From Fratercula arctica (taxonomy: Eukaryota; Chordata; Aves; Charadriiformes; Alcidae), in the NCBI GenBank assembly GCA_947846985.1, contig CANTUZ010000025.1, forward strand, positions 4,462,100-4,526,099: DNA of 64,000 nt, in the 5' to 3' direction. The position numbers and the translations under genes are program-made. Below, piece by piece: positions 11,526 through 21,861 of the stretch. How positions within the stretch are numbered: position 1 is the stretch's first letter; every line of letters starts with the position of its first letter. The notes below the pieces were generated by a model, which was not told the origin of the DNA, did not search any database, and saw only the letters and a list, made by a program, of their open reading frames with translations.

Positions 11526-13907
11526 TGTACAGTCCAAGAGGTTCCTCCAGTGTATTGATGACAACTTTTTGACTCAGATGGTGGAGGAGCCAACAAGGAG
11601 AGGTGCACTACTGGACCTAGTACTGATAAACACAGAGGGACTGGTGGAGGACATAAAGGTTGGGGGCAGCCTTGACTGTAGTGATCATGAGAAGGTAGAG
11701 TTCAGGATCATGGGTAGTGTGCACAAAACAACAAGTAGAATCACAACCTTGGACTTCAGGAGGGCTAACTTTGACCTCTTCAAGAAACTGCTTGGAGAGA
11801 TCCCGTGGGCTAGGGCTCTGGAAGGTAGGGGGGCTCAAGAGAGCTGGTTGGTATTCAAATACCGCTTTCTCCAAGCTCAGGATCGGTACATCCCTAAGAG
11901 CAAGAAATCGGGCAAAGGACGCAGGAGACCTGCATGGTTGAGCAGGGACCTTCTGAAAAAGCTCAAGTGGAAGAAGGAAGTTTACAGCACGTGGAAGAAG
12001 GGACTGACCACTTGGGAAGATTACAAGAATGCTGTCAGAGCATGCAGGGATGAAACGAGGAAAGCCAAGGCCTCCTTGGAATTAAACCTGGCAAGGGATG
12101 TCAAGGTCAACAGGAAGGGTTTCTTCAAGTATATCGGAGGCAAAAGGAAGACCAGAGAAAATGTGGGCCCACTGTTGAATGAGACAGGAGCCGTGGTGAC
12201 AGAGGATGCGGAGAAGGCGGAGTTACTGAATGCCTTCTTTGCTTTGGTCTTTACTGCTCAGGCCAGCCCTCAGGAGTCCCAGACTTTGGAGAAAGTAACA
12301 GGGAAAGTCTGAACAAAGGAAGACTTCCCCTTGGTTGAGGAGGATCAAGTGAGAGATCAGTTAAGTCAATTAGATATCCAGAAGTCCATGGGCCCCGATG
12401 GGATGCACCTGAGAGTGCTGAGGGAGCTGGCAGAAGTCCTTGCTGGGCTGCTCTCCATCATCTCTGAAAGGTCCTGGAGAACAGGCGAGGTGCCTGAGGG
12501 CTGGAGGAAAGCCAATGTCACTCCAGTCTTCAAAAAGGGCAGGAAGGAGGACCCAGGAAACTACAGGCCGGTCAGCCTCACCTCCATCCCTGGAAAGATG
12601 ATGGAACAGGTCATTCTGGGCGTCATCTCAAGGCATGTGGAGGAAAAGAAAGCTATCGGAAGTAGTCAACATGGATTCACCAAGGGGAAATCATGTCTGA
12701 CTAATCTGATAGACTTCTACGATGGCATGACTGGATGGAGAGATGAGGGGAGGGCAGTGGATGTGGTCTACCTTGACTTCAGCAAGGCTTTCGACACTGT
12801 CTCCCACAGCATCCTCATAGGGAAGCTTAGGAAGTGTGGGTTAGATGAATGGACAGTGGGGGGGATTGAGAACTGACTGAAAGACAGAGCTCAGAGGGTC
12901 GTGATTAGGGGCACAGAGTCTAGTTGGAGGTCAGTGATGAGTGGTGTTCCCCAGGGGTCAGCACTGGGCCCAGTCCTGTTCAATATATTCATCAATGACC
13001 TGGATGAAAGGATAGAGTGCACGCTCAGCAAGTTTGCTGATGACACAAAGCTGGGGGGGGTGGCTGACACACCAGAAGGCTGTGTCGCCATACAGCAAGA
13101 CCTGGACAGGCTGGAGAGCTGGGCGGAGAGAAACCTTATGAAATTCAACAAGGGCAAGTGTAGGGTGCTGCACCTGGGGAGGAATAACCCCATGCACCAG
13201 TACAGGTTGGGGGTGACCTGCTGGAGAGCAGCTCTGTGGAAAGAGACCTGGGAGTCCTGGTGGACAACAGGATGACCATGAGGCAGCAATGTGCCCTTGC
13301 AGCCAAGGCAGCCAACGGCATCCTGGGGTGCATCAAGAAGAGTGTGGCCAGCAGGTCAAGGGAGGTCATCTTCCCCCTCTACTCTGCCCTGGTGAGGCCG
13401 CACCTGGAGTACTGTGTCCAGTTCTGGGCTCCCCATTTCAAGAGGGACAGGGAACTGCTGGAGAGGGTGCAGCAAAGGGCTACAAAGATGATGAGGGGAC
13501 TGGAACACCTCTCTTATGAAGAAAGGCTGAAGGATTTGGGTCTTTTTAGTCTGGAAAAGAGAAGACTGAGGGGGGATCTTATCAGTGCTTATAAATACTT
13601 AAAGGATGGGTGTCAGGAGGATGGGGCCAGGCTCTTTTCAGTGGTGCCCAGTGACAGGCCAAGAGGTAACGGGCACAAACTTGAGCATAGGAAGTTCCAC
13701 CTAAACATGAGGAGGAACTTCTTTACTTTGAGGGTGGCAGAGCACTGGAACAGGCTGCCCAGAGAGGTGGTGGAGTCTCCGTCTCTGGAGACAGTCAAAA
13801 CCCGCCTGGACGCGTTCCTGTGCAACCTGCTCTAGGTGACCCTGCTTTGGCAGGGGGGTTGGACTAGATGATCTCCAGAGGTCCCTTTCAACTCCTGTGA
13901 TTCTGTG
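11526..13907 (+). mobile_element. CR1 LINE inside the GA-rich tract
   Basis: 5'-truncated CR1 with the C-terminal part of the endonuclease (TRRGALLDLVLINTEGLVEDIK, SLDCSDHEKVEF) followed by reverse transcriptase. Frames are 11569-12312 (ends at TGA), 12331-12876 (ends at TGA), 12901-13275 and, after a frameshift near 13215-13240, 13236-13835. The catalytic box FADDTKLGG near 13033 is intact, but two nonsense codons and one frameshift inactivate the copy. The 3' end 'ggactagatgatctccagaggtccctttcaactcctgtgattctgtg' stops at 13907. Confidence 0.9.
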
Positions 13908-14437
13908 GAAGACCAAGAAAGAAAGAGAGAAATCCAGAGAGAGACAAATAAAGAGAGAGATTAAGACAGGGGTGCTGGGGGATCTGAGAGAGAGTGCCTA
14001 AGGGCCACTGAGAGAGAGAAAGAAGCCAAGAGAAACTGAGATATCAAGAGAGGCAGGCCAAGAGATAGACACAGAGAAAGCGTAAGAGAGAGGGAGCAAG
14101 AGAGAGAGAAGTATCAGGGGTTGAGTGGGCAAGCAGGCAAGCGAGCGAGATTTAGAGATCAAGAGAGACAGACATACAAGGAGAAACAGAGAGAAACAGA
14201 GAGTCAGGCATAGAGACTGAAAGGCAGAGAATGAGAGGGAGACTGAGAGAGAGAGGGGGAGAGAGAGCAGGGGAGAGGCTGACAGGCAGAGACAGAGTAA
14301 CAGGGACACCAGGACACCAAGAGACCGAGACACAACAAGAAAGAGACCGAGACTGAGAAAAACTGATAGAAAGACAGAGATGAAAAGCAAGGACAAGAAA
14401 GAGAGAGGCAGAGAGAGAGAGAGACTGTTTTTCACCA
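13908..14437. repeat. GA-rich low-complexity tract, right part
   Basis: Continuation of the degenerate GAGA tract after the CR1 insertion. The two parts total about 950 bp. Confidence 0.9.
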
Positions 14438-14439
14438 GG

Positions 14440-14922
14440 AGATACTGGTCCATTATGATCCCATTAAGAATGCCACTCAGACTCTGTAAGGTATCATTTA
14501 AAATGCTGTTTATTAGAGCTAACACAATAAGGAGAGCATAGTATAGATAACCTTACATCGCTTTAGATGCTGGGAATCCCAGGTGGTGTACATTGAACGG
14601 GCCTCCGATCCACATGCAGCATGCTGGGCAGACCTCATCCATAGAAGAGATTCTCCTATTTTGGTCATTGAAGCTATTATTAGATTTTCTTATGAGGAAG
14701 GAGTTGCCTGCAGGCTCTTTTGTTACAGTGAGCTGGATGAGTTTATCCTTCAACCAAGGAATTTGTGCAGCACAACACAGGCCTGAAGAACATACTGTAT
14801 GTTGTCATGAAAATATCACAACTGGACCATGCCCAATCAAGGAGAGAGGCTAGTCTGTAAAGTACAGATTTACAAGAGTATTTCTTTATTCATGCGCATG
14901 AGGTGTCCCATTCAAATTGGGG
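14440..14922. repeat. Direct repeat unit 2 and provirus A flank
   Basis: Diverged second copy of the 10560-11095 unit, extending through 'aaagtacagatttacaagagtatttctttattc' to the provirus A insertion. The last 6 bases, ttgggg (14917-14922), are one copy of the provirus A target duplication; the interrupted sequence resumes at 20675 with 'cacaccaaatatgg'. Confidence 0.55.
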
Positions 14923-15249
14923 TGTGGAGCATTGATTCACGGACTCTGGCAGGGTATGGACCAAAGACCTTTATTACAACAATTTCCCGAGTTTTATAGG
15001 TACAGGTACTGTCCATGCGCAGGCAGCATCCTGCTGATAGGTTGAAGGCTGATTGCCACGCGCTTCTCAGTGTCTTCTAACTGGTTGTCTCTGACTGTTC
15101 ACGCGGAGCAGCAGCTTTGCTTTTCACATTCCTTTCCTTGCTGATATCTCCTGGCGCTTGCTTAACTTTTCTCTCAAGGCGCCTCTCACGGGTACAGCTT
15201 TGTCTCATCAAGGCCAAACAGATTCCCTATGCTACTCTCTATCTCCACA
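14923..15249 (-). repeat. Provirus A 3' LTR
   Basis: 327 bp, plus-strand ends 'tgtggagcattg...ctatctccaca'. The minus strand carries a U-rich polyadenylation region near 'cctttattacaac' (AATAAAGG on minus) and a TATA-like 'cctataaaac' (from 'gttttatagg'). The polypurine tract AAAAAAGGGGGAAT lies just upstream (complement of 15250-15263). Confidence 0.93.
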
Positions 15250-15401
15250 ATTCCCCCTTTTTTATTTTTTCTGCAACAAAAGCTTGATTAATCATTTTTT
15301 GCACTATTTTCTGTAGGCAGCCTAAAATACAGAACATGACAAGCATTGGATGACAAAGACGGCATGTTTAGAAAATTTAAAACATAAGTTGCTTTATACA
15401 A
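15250..15401 (-). pseudogene. env: TM cytoplasmic-tail remnant and PPT
   Basis: Minus-strand sequence coding a short stretch akin to the tail of class II TM proteins (in the provirus B copy, IVQKMINQAF then a lysine-rich end) running into the polypurine tract. This suggests that the parent of the A-type 3' end lost everything between integrase and the TM tail. Confidence 0.5.
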
Positions 15402-16013
15402 TCACTCTTGAGGTGTCATACTTATGGGATTCCCCCTTTTTCGTTTATCAAGCATGGTTTTTAAAGTATGATGCATATGCTCCACAATTGCTTGCCCAGT
15501 TGGGGAATGAGGAATACCGGTGACATGTTTAATACCCCATGTCTGCAAAGAGGCCTGTATTTTAGCGGACACATAAGCTGGTCTGTTATCAGTTTTTACA
15601 GTTTTCGGTACTCCCATGACTGCAATGCATTGCAACCAATGTCGAATAACATCACGAGCCTTCTCTCCTGTAGGAGCAGTAGCTACAACAAGGTGAGAAA
15701 ACAAATCAACTGAAACACGTACATGGCGCAAACATCCAAATTCCATAATGTGCGTAACATCAGATTGCCAAAATTCATCAGGTGTAAGCCCTCGCGGGTT
15801 AACCCCCGCAAATGATGGCAGAGGATCCAGCTGCTGACAGCGCAAACGACCCTGCGAAATCAATCGTGCTAACATTTCAATCATCATAGTTACTGTTTTT
15901 GAAAAGGTATGTGGCAAAAATACCCACTCTAATGCAGTCAGGCTCTTTGCGAGCGCATCATCCCACTGTCCTATCAGGGCGTAAGGTTGAAAGTCTTGAT
16001 ATATCATAAACAA
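15402..16013 (-). pseudogene. pol: RT-connection/integrase core, downstream of env
   Basis: Fragmentary Pol of 203 codons. The N-terminal third (EWVFLPHTFSKTVTMMIEML) matches the RT connection region of class II retroviruses. It passes straight into the integrase core at SFAGVNPRGLTPDEFWQSD, so RNase H and most of the zinc-binding HHCC domain are deleted. The catalytic triad is visible: D in QSDVTH, D in KTDNRPAY (Arg replaces the usual Gly after TDN) and E in GQAIVEHMH. It ends shortly after. The surprise is position: it lies 3' of the TM envelope, next to the 3' LTR, whereas retroviral pol precedes env. The same segment in the same place occurs in provirus B (33420-33793). Confidence 0.85.
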
Positions 16014-16166
16014 ATCTGCAGTGTGCTGTAATGCCTTCTGAGCTGTTGGGGCTAATGAACGTGGAACCTACAGGGGAGGGAGGGGCAGACACAGCACTTC
16101 AGGGCATCCCCTGTATCTTCAAAGTGCGCTCATGTCTATCCCCCTCTCTCCGACTCGAGACAGCCC

Positions 16167-16176
16167 CCTTATATCC
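16167..16176 (-). promoter_or_regulatory. Possible internal TATA box
   Basis: GGATATAAGG on the minus strand, in a GC-rich stretch (16014-16269) that lies between the TM envelope and the integrase fragment and resembles an LTR U3/R region. The same element occurs at 34080-34089 in provirus B. Activity is unproven. Confidence 0.4.
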
Positions 16177-16269
16177 TGCCCCGGATTGAGTGGAAAAGTA
16201 CAGGCTAGGGTCACTGCATGCGTGGCCAGCACATGCAGCGAGCCTCACCAGACTCATGATCCAGCTTTG

Positions 16270-17032
16270 CTAACCGCGGATGTCTGCTACCTGACTACCT
16301 TGTACTCCCTTCTTGTTATCTTCTTCTTTGAAAGTTAGGTTCTCATGGATACACATATAGCTTTTCAGCAACAGTACCAAGTCCCTTTTTCTCAGCACGT
16401 ATACTGGGTTTGGTTCAACTAGTAATTTTCCATTGTGTCTCACTCGAACCATCCTCTATTATCCCTTACACATGCCACCCCGTGGTCCTTAGTTGGGACA
16501 TGACGATATTCTACAATTCGTACAAGGGTATGATGCAAAGCGGCATCTACAACTGATCGTATAATGCTTATTAAACATAGCAAATAGCATACTAAACATA
16601 ACAGACAAATTCCTTCCACACAGGCAATGAGTATAATTTCCTTCAACCAACCCCACCCCCAAGTCCATCCAGCAAAGAGATTTCACCCAGTGGTCTCCAC
16701 AAGTTGCTGGCTCGGTCGGTGCAGTTCTTGCAACTGGGCAAGGAGTGGTCACTTAGATTCATACAACACAGCCCTTTAAAATCTTGACAACCGTGTCCGT
16801 GAGCTAAAAGCAAAAAATCAATAGCAGCTCTGTTTTGCAGCGTCGCATGTTGAATACTATCTACATCTAGCAATAACTCAGAAATAGCTGTACTAGTAGC
16901 ATTACTAAACTTATCCCTGGCAGCGAGGGAGTCCTTGTTTTCAAGAATCCTTGGCAGCAAAAGAGTCCTTGTTAGCAAGAGCACATGCGGACTCCCTGTT
17001 CTTGCTGGTACTGTGCTTTGATCTTCTTCCAC
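16270..17032 (-). pseudogene. env: Alpharetrovirus-like TM envelope fragment
   Basis: Frames 17032-16643 and 16646-16440/16452-16270. The first contains the immunosuppressive-region-like [17 protein letters not shown] followed by the CX6CC motif C-QDFKGL-CC, the signature of TM subunits that disulphide-bond to SU, then NLSDHS. It is most like alpharetrovirus TM. The second frame carries the membrane anchor and tail (IILIACVEGICLLCLVCYLLCLISII). SU is missing. The first ~40 codons of the 17032 frame are not envelope but are read from the embedded LTR-I segment, so any product would be a chimera. A frameshift separates ectodomain and anchor. Confidence 0.85.
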
Positions 17033-17228
17033 AACAGGCCAAGATTCTCAGGCAGCTAGATAAGGTGTCCCTGAGTCCATTACAGACTTATGTCATCTAA
17101 GTGCTTTTCTTGCAAGCACCCGAGACTGAATAACAATTAATGTGATATATGTGTTTTCCAGCACCCAGGTGTGAGTCCCTTGAGCGTATTTACAATCCTC
17201 CTCGCCGACCTTCCGTTGCTTTCCCATA
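16915..17228 (-). repeat. Embedded LTR-I promoter half with PPT
   Basis: Matches the complete solo LTR-I at 52470-52964 from its U3 start (TATGGGAAAGCAACGG on minus at 17228) through 'ggccaagattctcagg' and 'ggactccctgttcttgctggta'. A G-run polypurine tract (complement of 17229-17242) precedes the U3 start, so this is the 3' LTR end of a former provirus. Relative to the solo copy a ~30 bp block containing the TATA-like 'tttataagattc' is missing. The R/U5 part is replaced by TM coding sequence. Confidence 0.8.
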
Positions 17229-17242
17229 TTCCATCCCCCCGC

Positions 17243-18081
17243 TCAAGAGACCGCTTCTGCTGGGGTTCATTTAGTCTCGTAGGGTATAACACAGAGTAAT
17301 TTACAAAGGCATGCAGTAACATATATACATTTAGGAAAAAAACCCCAAACCATATCTCTATAGTACTGCTTGAATCAAGTGTCCTATTTCTCTTTTTCTG
17401 CCGCTTTCTCGTAGCGCATATGGCATAATTTGTGCTAACGCGGCACATTTCCCTTCTAATTGTTCCTTTTTTTTCTATTTTTTCTTTTCTTTTTTTTCTT
17501 TTTTCTTTCTTTTTTTTCTTTTTTTCTTCTTTTTTTTTCTTTTTTTCTTCTTTTTTTTTTCCTTTTTTTTTTTTCTTTCCACATCACTTACGGCTGGCAT
17601 AAAAGTCTGCCTTGCAACAAGAGCTCACCCTTAAGTTTCTCATTTTCCTACAGAGCATCCTATGGATTTTTAGCTTAACTCCTTTTCCCAATCAACCATG
17701 ATCTTATAGGCAAACAACAAACAACCAGCCATACGCCCTGCATGGGTAAGCCGTTCCCGAGAGCGTAAGCATGTCGGCTGGTGAAAACTCCCCCAATATT
17801 TCAGGACTTCCATCAGTTCTACGGCCCATCATGGTCTATCTACCTGGGGCGCGCTCGCCTTGCATCTAAACATTGTGTATATACAAACTTCTTCGCTTGA
17901 CAGTGTGTCAGCCCTAGTCACATACGAGCGCAGTACCACACCAGGCAGAACACATGCTCAAGCGGAGTCACCAAACGACACTGCACACAGCAACAAACAA
18001 ACAGTAGGCACAGATGCTGATCAGCAGGTATAAGCTGGCACCCACACACACTTACACAGCAGACATATAAAAACACCACTT
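17243..18081 (-). other. Non-coding stretch of the shared core
   Basis: Homologous to 35168-35960 in provirus B with no sustained reading frame. It includes a pyrimidine-rich expansion (17460-17580, T with scattered C) that is much shorter in B (~35390-35402), so the tract grew after the copies separated or shrank in B. Confidence 0.65.
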
Positions 18082-18506
18082 CTATCTCAGGGAGACGGCT
18101 GAGGAGGGGAGGGGGTGAGGCAGGCAGCGGCGGGAGCGAAGCGGCTCCGGCTCCGTCCTTCTCCCCCGACATTCTGACAATACACTGCAATACCCCAATT
18201 CCAGCTGCGCACGCATAAGCGGTTGAGAAGGAGGACCAGACACGATACCTGGTGCAAATGGAGGAGGGTTAAGAATGGAGGAGCGCGATAACAACTTTCG
18301 TCTCTGTTGCTGTAAAATCTCCTCCGCAGCTGGAGCAGATGCAGCCATAGCTTTAATCGGGGTTAAAGGTGGACAGAAATCAGGTTCAGTCTCTGGATTT
18401 ATTGGACCAGGATCAAAGGGATCTTCTGGCCCTTCGCCTCCTGAATTCTGCTTTTGGTAATGTTCTTCAGGATTGGGAATTTGAGCATATTCAGGCTGAG
18501 GGTCTG
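18082..18506 (-). pseudogene. gag: Gag linker segment from another lineage
   Basis: Frame 18540-18082 from DPQPEYAQIPNPEEHYQKQN onward is closely similar to the linker between matrix and capsid in provirus B (37062-36526), including DPFDPG and AEEILQQQRRK. In provirus A it lies downstream of the nucleocapsid, in the wrong place for Gag. Just upstream, the short stretch SAGMDVATAIDVTIT resembles the start of a dUTPase. The join therefore seems to link a dUTPase stub to a foreign Gag linker. Confidence 0.7.
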
Positions 18507-20191
18507 TTATTGTGACATCGATGGCTGTGGCAACATCCATACCGGCACTTCTGGTGGTCTGTGCTCAGAGGCTGTCCAGACCCGTGATGTCCGCGGGCGC
18601 ATGCCTAATAGGCTTGGGTTGCGGGGCATTTGTGTCAAGGCACGCCCCTGCTTCGCGCTGGTCCTCCCATTTCCCGAATGCGGGGATAGTGGTTGCCCGA
18701 CCTTATTATATCTTGGACGGCATTGATTTGCAAAATGTTTGCTTTTACTGCAGCATGAACAGATATCTGGGGTCAGATCACTGGCTCCTGTCCCTTGCGG
18801 ACAACTACGCTTAAAATGACCTGGTTTGCCACAACGAAAGCATATTCGCTTTTTTGTTGTAACGGCGGCAGCGAACGCAGTCGCAAGCATATCGGTTTGA
18901 TAGGAAATGGATCCCACTCTATTACAAGCCTCTATCATATCTATTAGGCTTGGATTCTTTAGGGGTTGCAAAATACCTTTACAATCAATATTAGCATTTT
19001 CCACTGCTAGTTTTAGCATCAGAGCTTCTTTGGCCTCTAGATTATCCACTTGCTTATGAATAGCTTCTTGTAAACGATCAATAAATGTCACGTATGGTTC
19101 ATTGGGACCCTGCTTGATAGTTGTGAAAGATTGGGTTGCCTTGCCTGTGTCAGGGACCTTAATTATAGCTTTCAGGGCAAGGTCTGCCGACTGCTTTAAA
19201 ATTTCTGGTGCTAGCTGTGCTTGGAGCTGCGGAGTATTGACGGGTGACTCCCCCAACAATTGAGGGAGACCTGCCCCCTGTAGAGGATCTCCATCTTCTC
19301 TAGACAAATTATCTATTGCGGCAAAACTGCATGCGTCTCTCCAGTGTGCCATGAAGAGAACACGCTGTGTGGGGGTAAAGATAACATCTGCCAATTGCCT
19401 GATATCAAACGGAGTTAGTATGTGTCCCTTCATAATGGTATTTAATAATCCTTGCGCATACGGGGAAGTTAGTCCATGCTGCATAATCGTTTTTCGCATT
19501 TCTTTAACTAGCTCCCAGCTCAGCGGTTCCCAAGTATTTGGTCCTTGTCGAGTGATTTTCACAGGACACACGAGGGCAGTAGCGGCTTCTAAATCGCCTT
19601 CTTGTATTGCCTGTTTACGTAACTTCTGCCAGCGCTGGGCGGGATCGTAAGTCGTGGCAACTGCCTGACTTGGCGGGGGATCCTCCCAGCCCGGTAAATC
19701 CCTTTCCTGCAAGCACTGTCGTATTCGAACTAGAGGCTCGGACCCGGGGGGCTGCGGCGGTGCTGCCGCCGAATCTAACGGGAGTGCTGACGGCGTAGCA
19801 GGATGGCCCGGGGGCTCGAGCTTCTCCCCCCACTTTTCCTCTATATGAGCGGCAGCCGGGCTGTCCGGCGTCACCGCGGCAACGGCGGCGGCCGCGGCAG
19901 CCCGTTCGGATTTCATCTGCTGTAATGTGTCCTTAATTAGCCTCCAGGTTGTTAAGACCTTCATAGCTACCGCATCCCCTTTCGTTGCTGCCTCAAAAAA
20001 AGTTTCACCAGCTTGCTCCCAACTTGATAATTGGAAAGCTGTTGTAGAATCAGCGGGAAGGCCCTTGCTTTTTAGCCATGCTAGCGCAAAAGCCGAAGAG
20101 TTCCTTCATCATATTGTATACCCCTTTTACTTAAAAACTTTTCTAATATACATACAATCGCCTTTTCCTCTGAGGACATTCTTGACCCCAT
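18507..20191 (-). pseudogene. gag: Class II ERV gag
   Basis: Gag polyprotein. The probable start ATG is at 20191-20189 with the matrix-like beginning MGSRMSSEEKAIVCILEKF, but that frame hits a stop near 20100 after a frameshift. The remainder is open for 485 codons from 19964. It shows an Ala/Pro-rich linker, capsid with the major-homology-like PNEPYVTFIDRLQEAI, and two CCHC zinc knuckles: CFRCGKPGHFKRSC and a second box CSCCSKSKHFANQC. Two knuckles and this capsid type fit beta/alpharetrovirus-like Gag. The matrix frameshift would prevent full-length Gag, although an internal start could give a capsid-nucleocapsid protein. Confidence 0.85.
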
Positions 20192-20321
20192 TCTCACACG
20201 TTCCCGGCTGCTCACCTTTCCTTGGTGATTAGTCGTCCGGACTGCAGCTCTCAGATACCGCTGCTTTTTTTTTTTCGTTCAGCCGGGCTGCTCCACCGGT
20301 CGTATCTTCCTACGATTCAAG

Positions 20322-20339
20322 TCCCGATTCAGGCTGCCA
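20322..20339 (-). other. Provirus A primer-binding site
   Basis: TGGCAGCCTGAATCGGGA on the minus strand, 2 nt after the 5' LTR. Position and the TGG start fit a primer-binding site, but I could not assign it to a tRNA confidently. Confidence 0.6.
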
Positions 20340-20341
20340 TT

Positions 20342-20668
20342 TGTGGAGCATTGATTCACGGACTCTGGCAGGGTATGGACCAAAGACCTTTATTACAACA
20401 ATTTCCCGAGTTTTATAGGTACAGGTACTGTCCACGCGCAGGCAGCATCCTGCTGATAGGTTGAAGGTCAATTGCCATGTGCTTCTCAGTGTCTTCTAAC
20501 TGGTTGTCTCTGACTGTTCACGCGGAGCAGCAGCTTTGCTTTTCACATTCCTTTCCTTGCTGATATCTCCTGATGCTTGCTTAACTTTTCTCTCAAGGCG
20601 CCTCTCACGGGTACAGCTTTGTCTCATCAAGGCCAAACAGATTCCCTATGCTACTCTCTGTCTCCACA
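20342..20668 (-). repeat. Provirus A 5' LTR
   Basis: 327 bp, 9 differences by eye from the 3' LTR at 14923-15249, several clustered at 'gaaggtcaattgccatgtgc'. Followed at 20669-20674 by the target duplication ttgggg. Confidence 0.93.
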
Positions 20669-20879
20669 TTGGGGCACACCAAATATGGTTTTACACATGG
20701 TTCTTACAACTTTCAAGTATTCAGATACATGATTTGACCAGTCACTACTTAACGCACACATACTACTGTTTTGAAAAGCAACTATAATTCTATGGCATCA
20801 TCAACCATCTGCTTCTTTCTTGATCTAGATGTCCCTGGAGTTAGTTTTGCTACAGTTACTTATCTATGATGCCAGATAA
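20669..20879. other. Flank interrupted by provirus A
   Basis: Continuation of the sequence ending at 14922. No gene or LTR terminus recognised. Confidence 0.5.
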
Positions 20880-21533
20880 TGAGAGGGTTTCACAAAGGTG
20901 TTAGAGGGACTAGGATGCTGGTGTTATCTCAGTAGTCCAGGGGTACCCTTTATTCTTCAGGGTGGGGGCTGTCCTTCTCCTTGCAATGAGCTGGGGTCCT
21001 TTAGTCATGCTGACTTAACCAAGACTATGCAGTATACAATGTAAACTATATATATCTTAAGAAAGTTCATACAATTTCACACTATAAAGACTAATTGGTA
21101 CAATAGTGTCATGGTTTAGCGGCAGCCAGCAACAAAGACCTACGCAGTCGCTCGCTCACTCCTCCCCCAGGGGGAGAATCGGAAGAAAAAGGAAAAACTT
21201 GTGGGTTGAGATAAAGGCAGTTTAACAGAACAGCAAAGGAAAGAGGAAAACAACAACGGTAATAGAGGAATATACAAAACATGATTAATGTACCATGCTC
21301 AACTGACCGGAACCCAAAGCCCAGCCTGCTCCAAGCAATAATTCCTAGCCCTTCCCCCTCCGCAGCCAGCTCTTCCAGCTATATATACTGAGCATGGCAT
21401 CACATGGCATGGAATACTCTTTGGCTAGTTTGGGTCAGCCGACCCGGCTGTGTCCTGTCCCAGCTCTTTGTGAAAATTAACCTTATCTCTGCTGGAACCA
21501 GGACAAATAGTTAGGAATGACATTTTCCTAACA
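20880..21533 (-). repeat. LTR-J, split by a solo LTR
   Basis: The minus-strand start TGTTAGGAAAATG at 21533 is preceded by a purine tract (complement of 21534-21551, AAAAGAAAAGGAAGGAC) and an env remnant, so it is a 3' LTR. A reversed polyadenylation signal ('tttattcttcagggtggggg', ~20951) is present. The low-coordinate end is approximate. A 399 bp LTR is inserted at 21107-21505. Confidence 0.6.
21107..21505 (-). repeat. Solo LTR, ERVL type
   Basis: Starts 'tgtcatggtttagcggcagc' and ends 'ctggaaccaggaca' on the plus strand; closely related to the ERVL LTRs at 24798 and 30629. Perfect 5 bp target duplication aatag at 21102-21106 and 21506-21510. Confidence 0.9.
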
Positions 21534-21561
21534 GTCCTTCCTTTTCTTTTGACTGTCAGGG

Positions 21562-21861
21562 TCACACTACATTATTCATTATTTTAGTAGTAAGTTGAGT
21601 GCATAAGATAATACAACACTGCAAACACACATACATAATTACAAAGCAAAGTAAGATAGCAAATGCAACAACTAAAATCTTTTTAGTCCATAATCCTATA
21701 CCTAAGTCTGGGAACCAAGAGGTTAATAATCTAAATAGATTTAGGGGAGATCCCTGTCTTACTTTATGTAATATTTTTAAATGAGTCTTTATCTTGTTTA
21801 TATCAGTTTCATTTTTCTGGTCTTTTTTGACCTTTTTTTTTTGGTCTTTTTGAGCAGCCAA
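21562..21861 (-). pseudogene. env: TM envelope C-terminal remnant
   Basis: 99-codon minus-strand frame. The first ~20 residues are Lys/Asp-rich and read from simple sequence. It then has NLFRLLTSWFPDLGIGLWTKK followed by a hydrophobic anchor (ILVVAFAILLCFVIMYVCL) and a CC pair, the usual layout at the C-terminus of gammaretrovirus-type TM. It lies just upstream of the LTR-J polypurine tract. Nothing else of the provirus is recognisable. Confidence 0.65.

Larger units (their letters stand above)
14923..20668 (-). mobile_element. Provirus A, chimeric class II ERV
   Basis: Complete insertion of 5746 bp on the minus strand. LTRs of 327 bp lie at both ends, with TG...CA termini and perfect 6 bp target duplications ttgggg at 14917-14922 and 20669-20674. 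Order from the 5' LTR: gag, a Gag linker copied from another lineage, non-coding DNA, embedded LTR-I promoter half, TM envelope, TATA-bearing segment, RT-connection/integrase fragment, TM tail, polypurine tract, 3' LTR. Protease, the RT catalytic region and SU are absent, so it cannot replicate alone. The two LTRs differ at 9 of 327 positions by eye, so insertion was fairly recent. The 6 bp duplication and two-knuckle Gag place it with alpha/betaretrovirus-like (class II) ERVs. Confidence 0.9.

Noticed and set aside
11098..11608. Long Ser/Leu-rich frames over the GA tract (and similar at 13998-14525 and 22217-22798)
   Set aside because: They are direct translations of degenerate GAGA/CTCT repeats and open in several frames at once; no domain or start context.
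17460..17678. Phe/Leu-rich 72-codon frame suggesting a membrane protein
   Set aside because: Translation of the T-rich tract in provirus A.
20322..20339. Assigning the provirus A primer-binding site to a particular tRNA
   Set aside because: The 18-mer did not clearly match a tRNA 3' end that I could recall with confidence; left unassigned.
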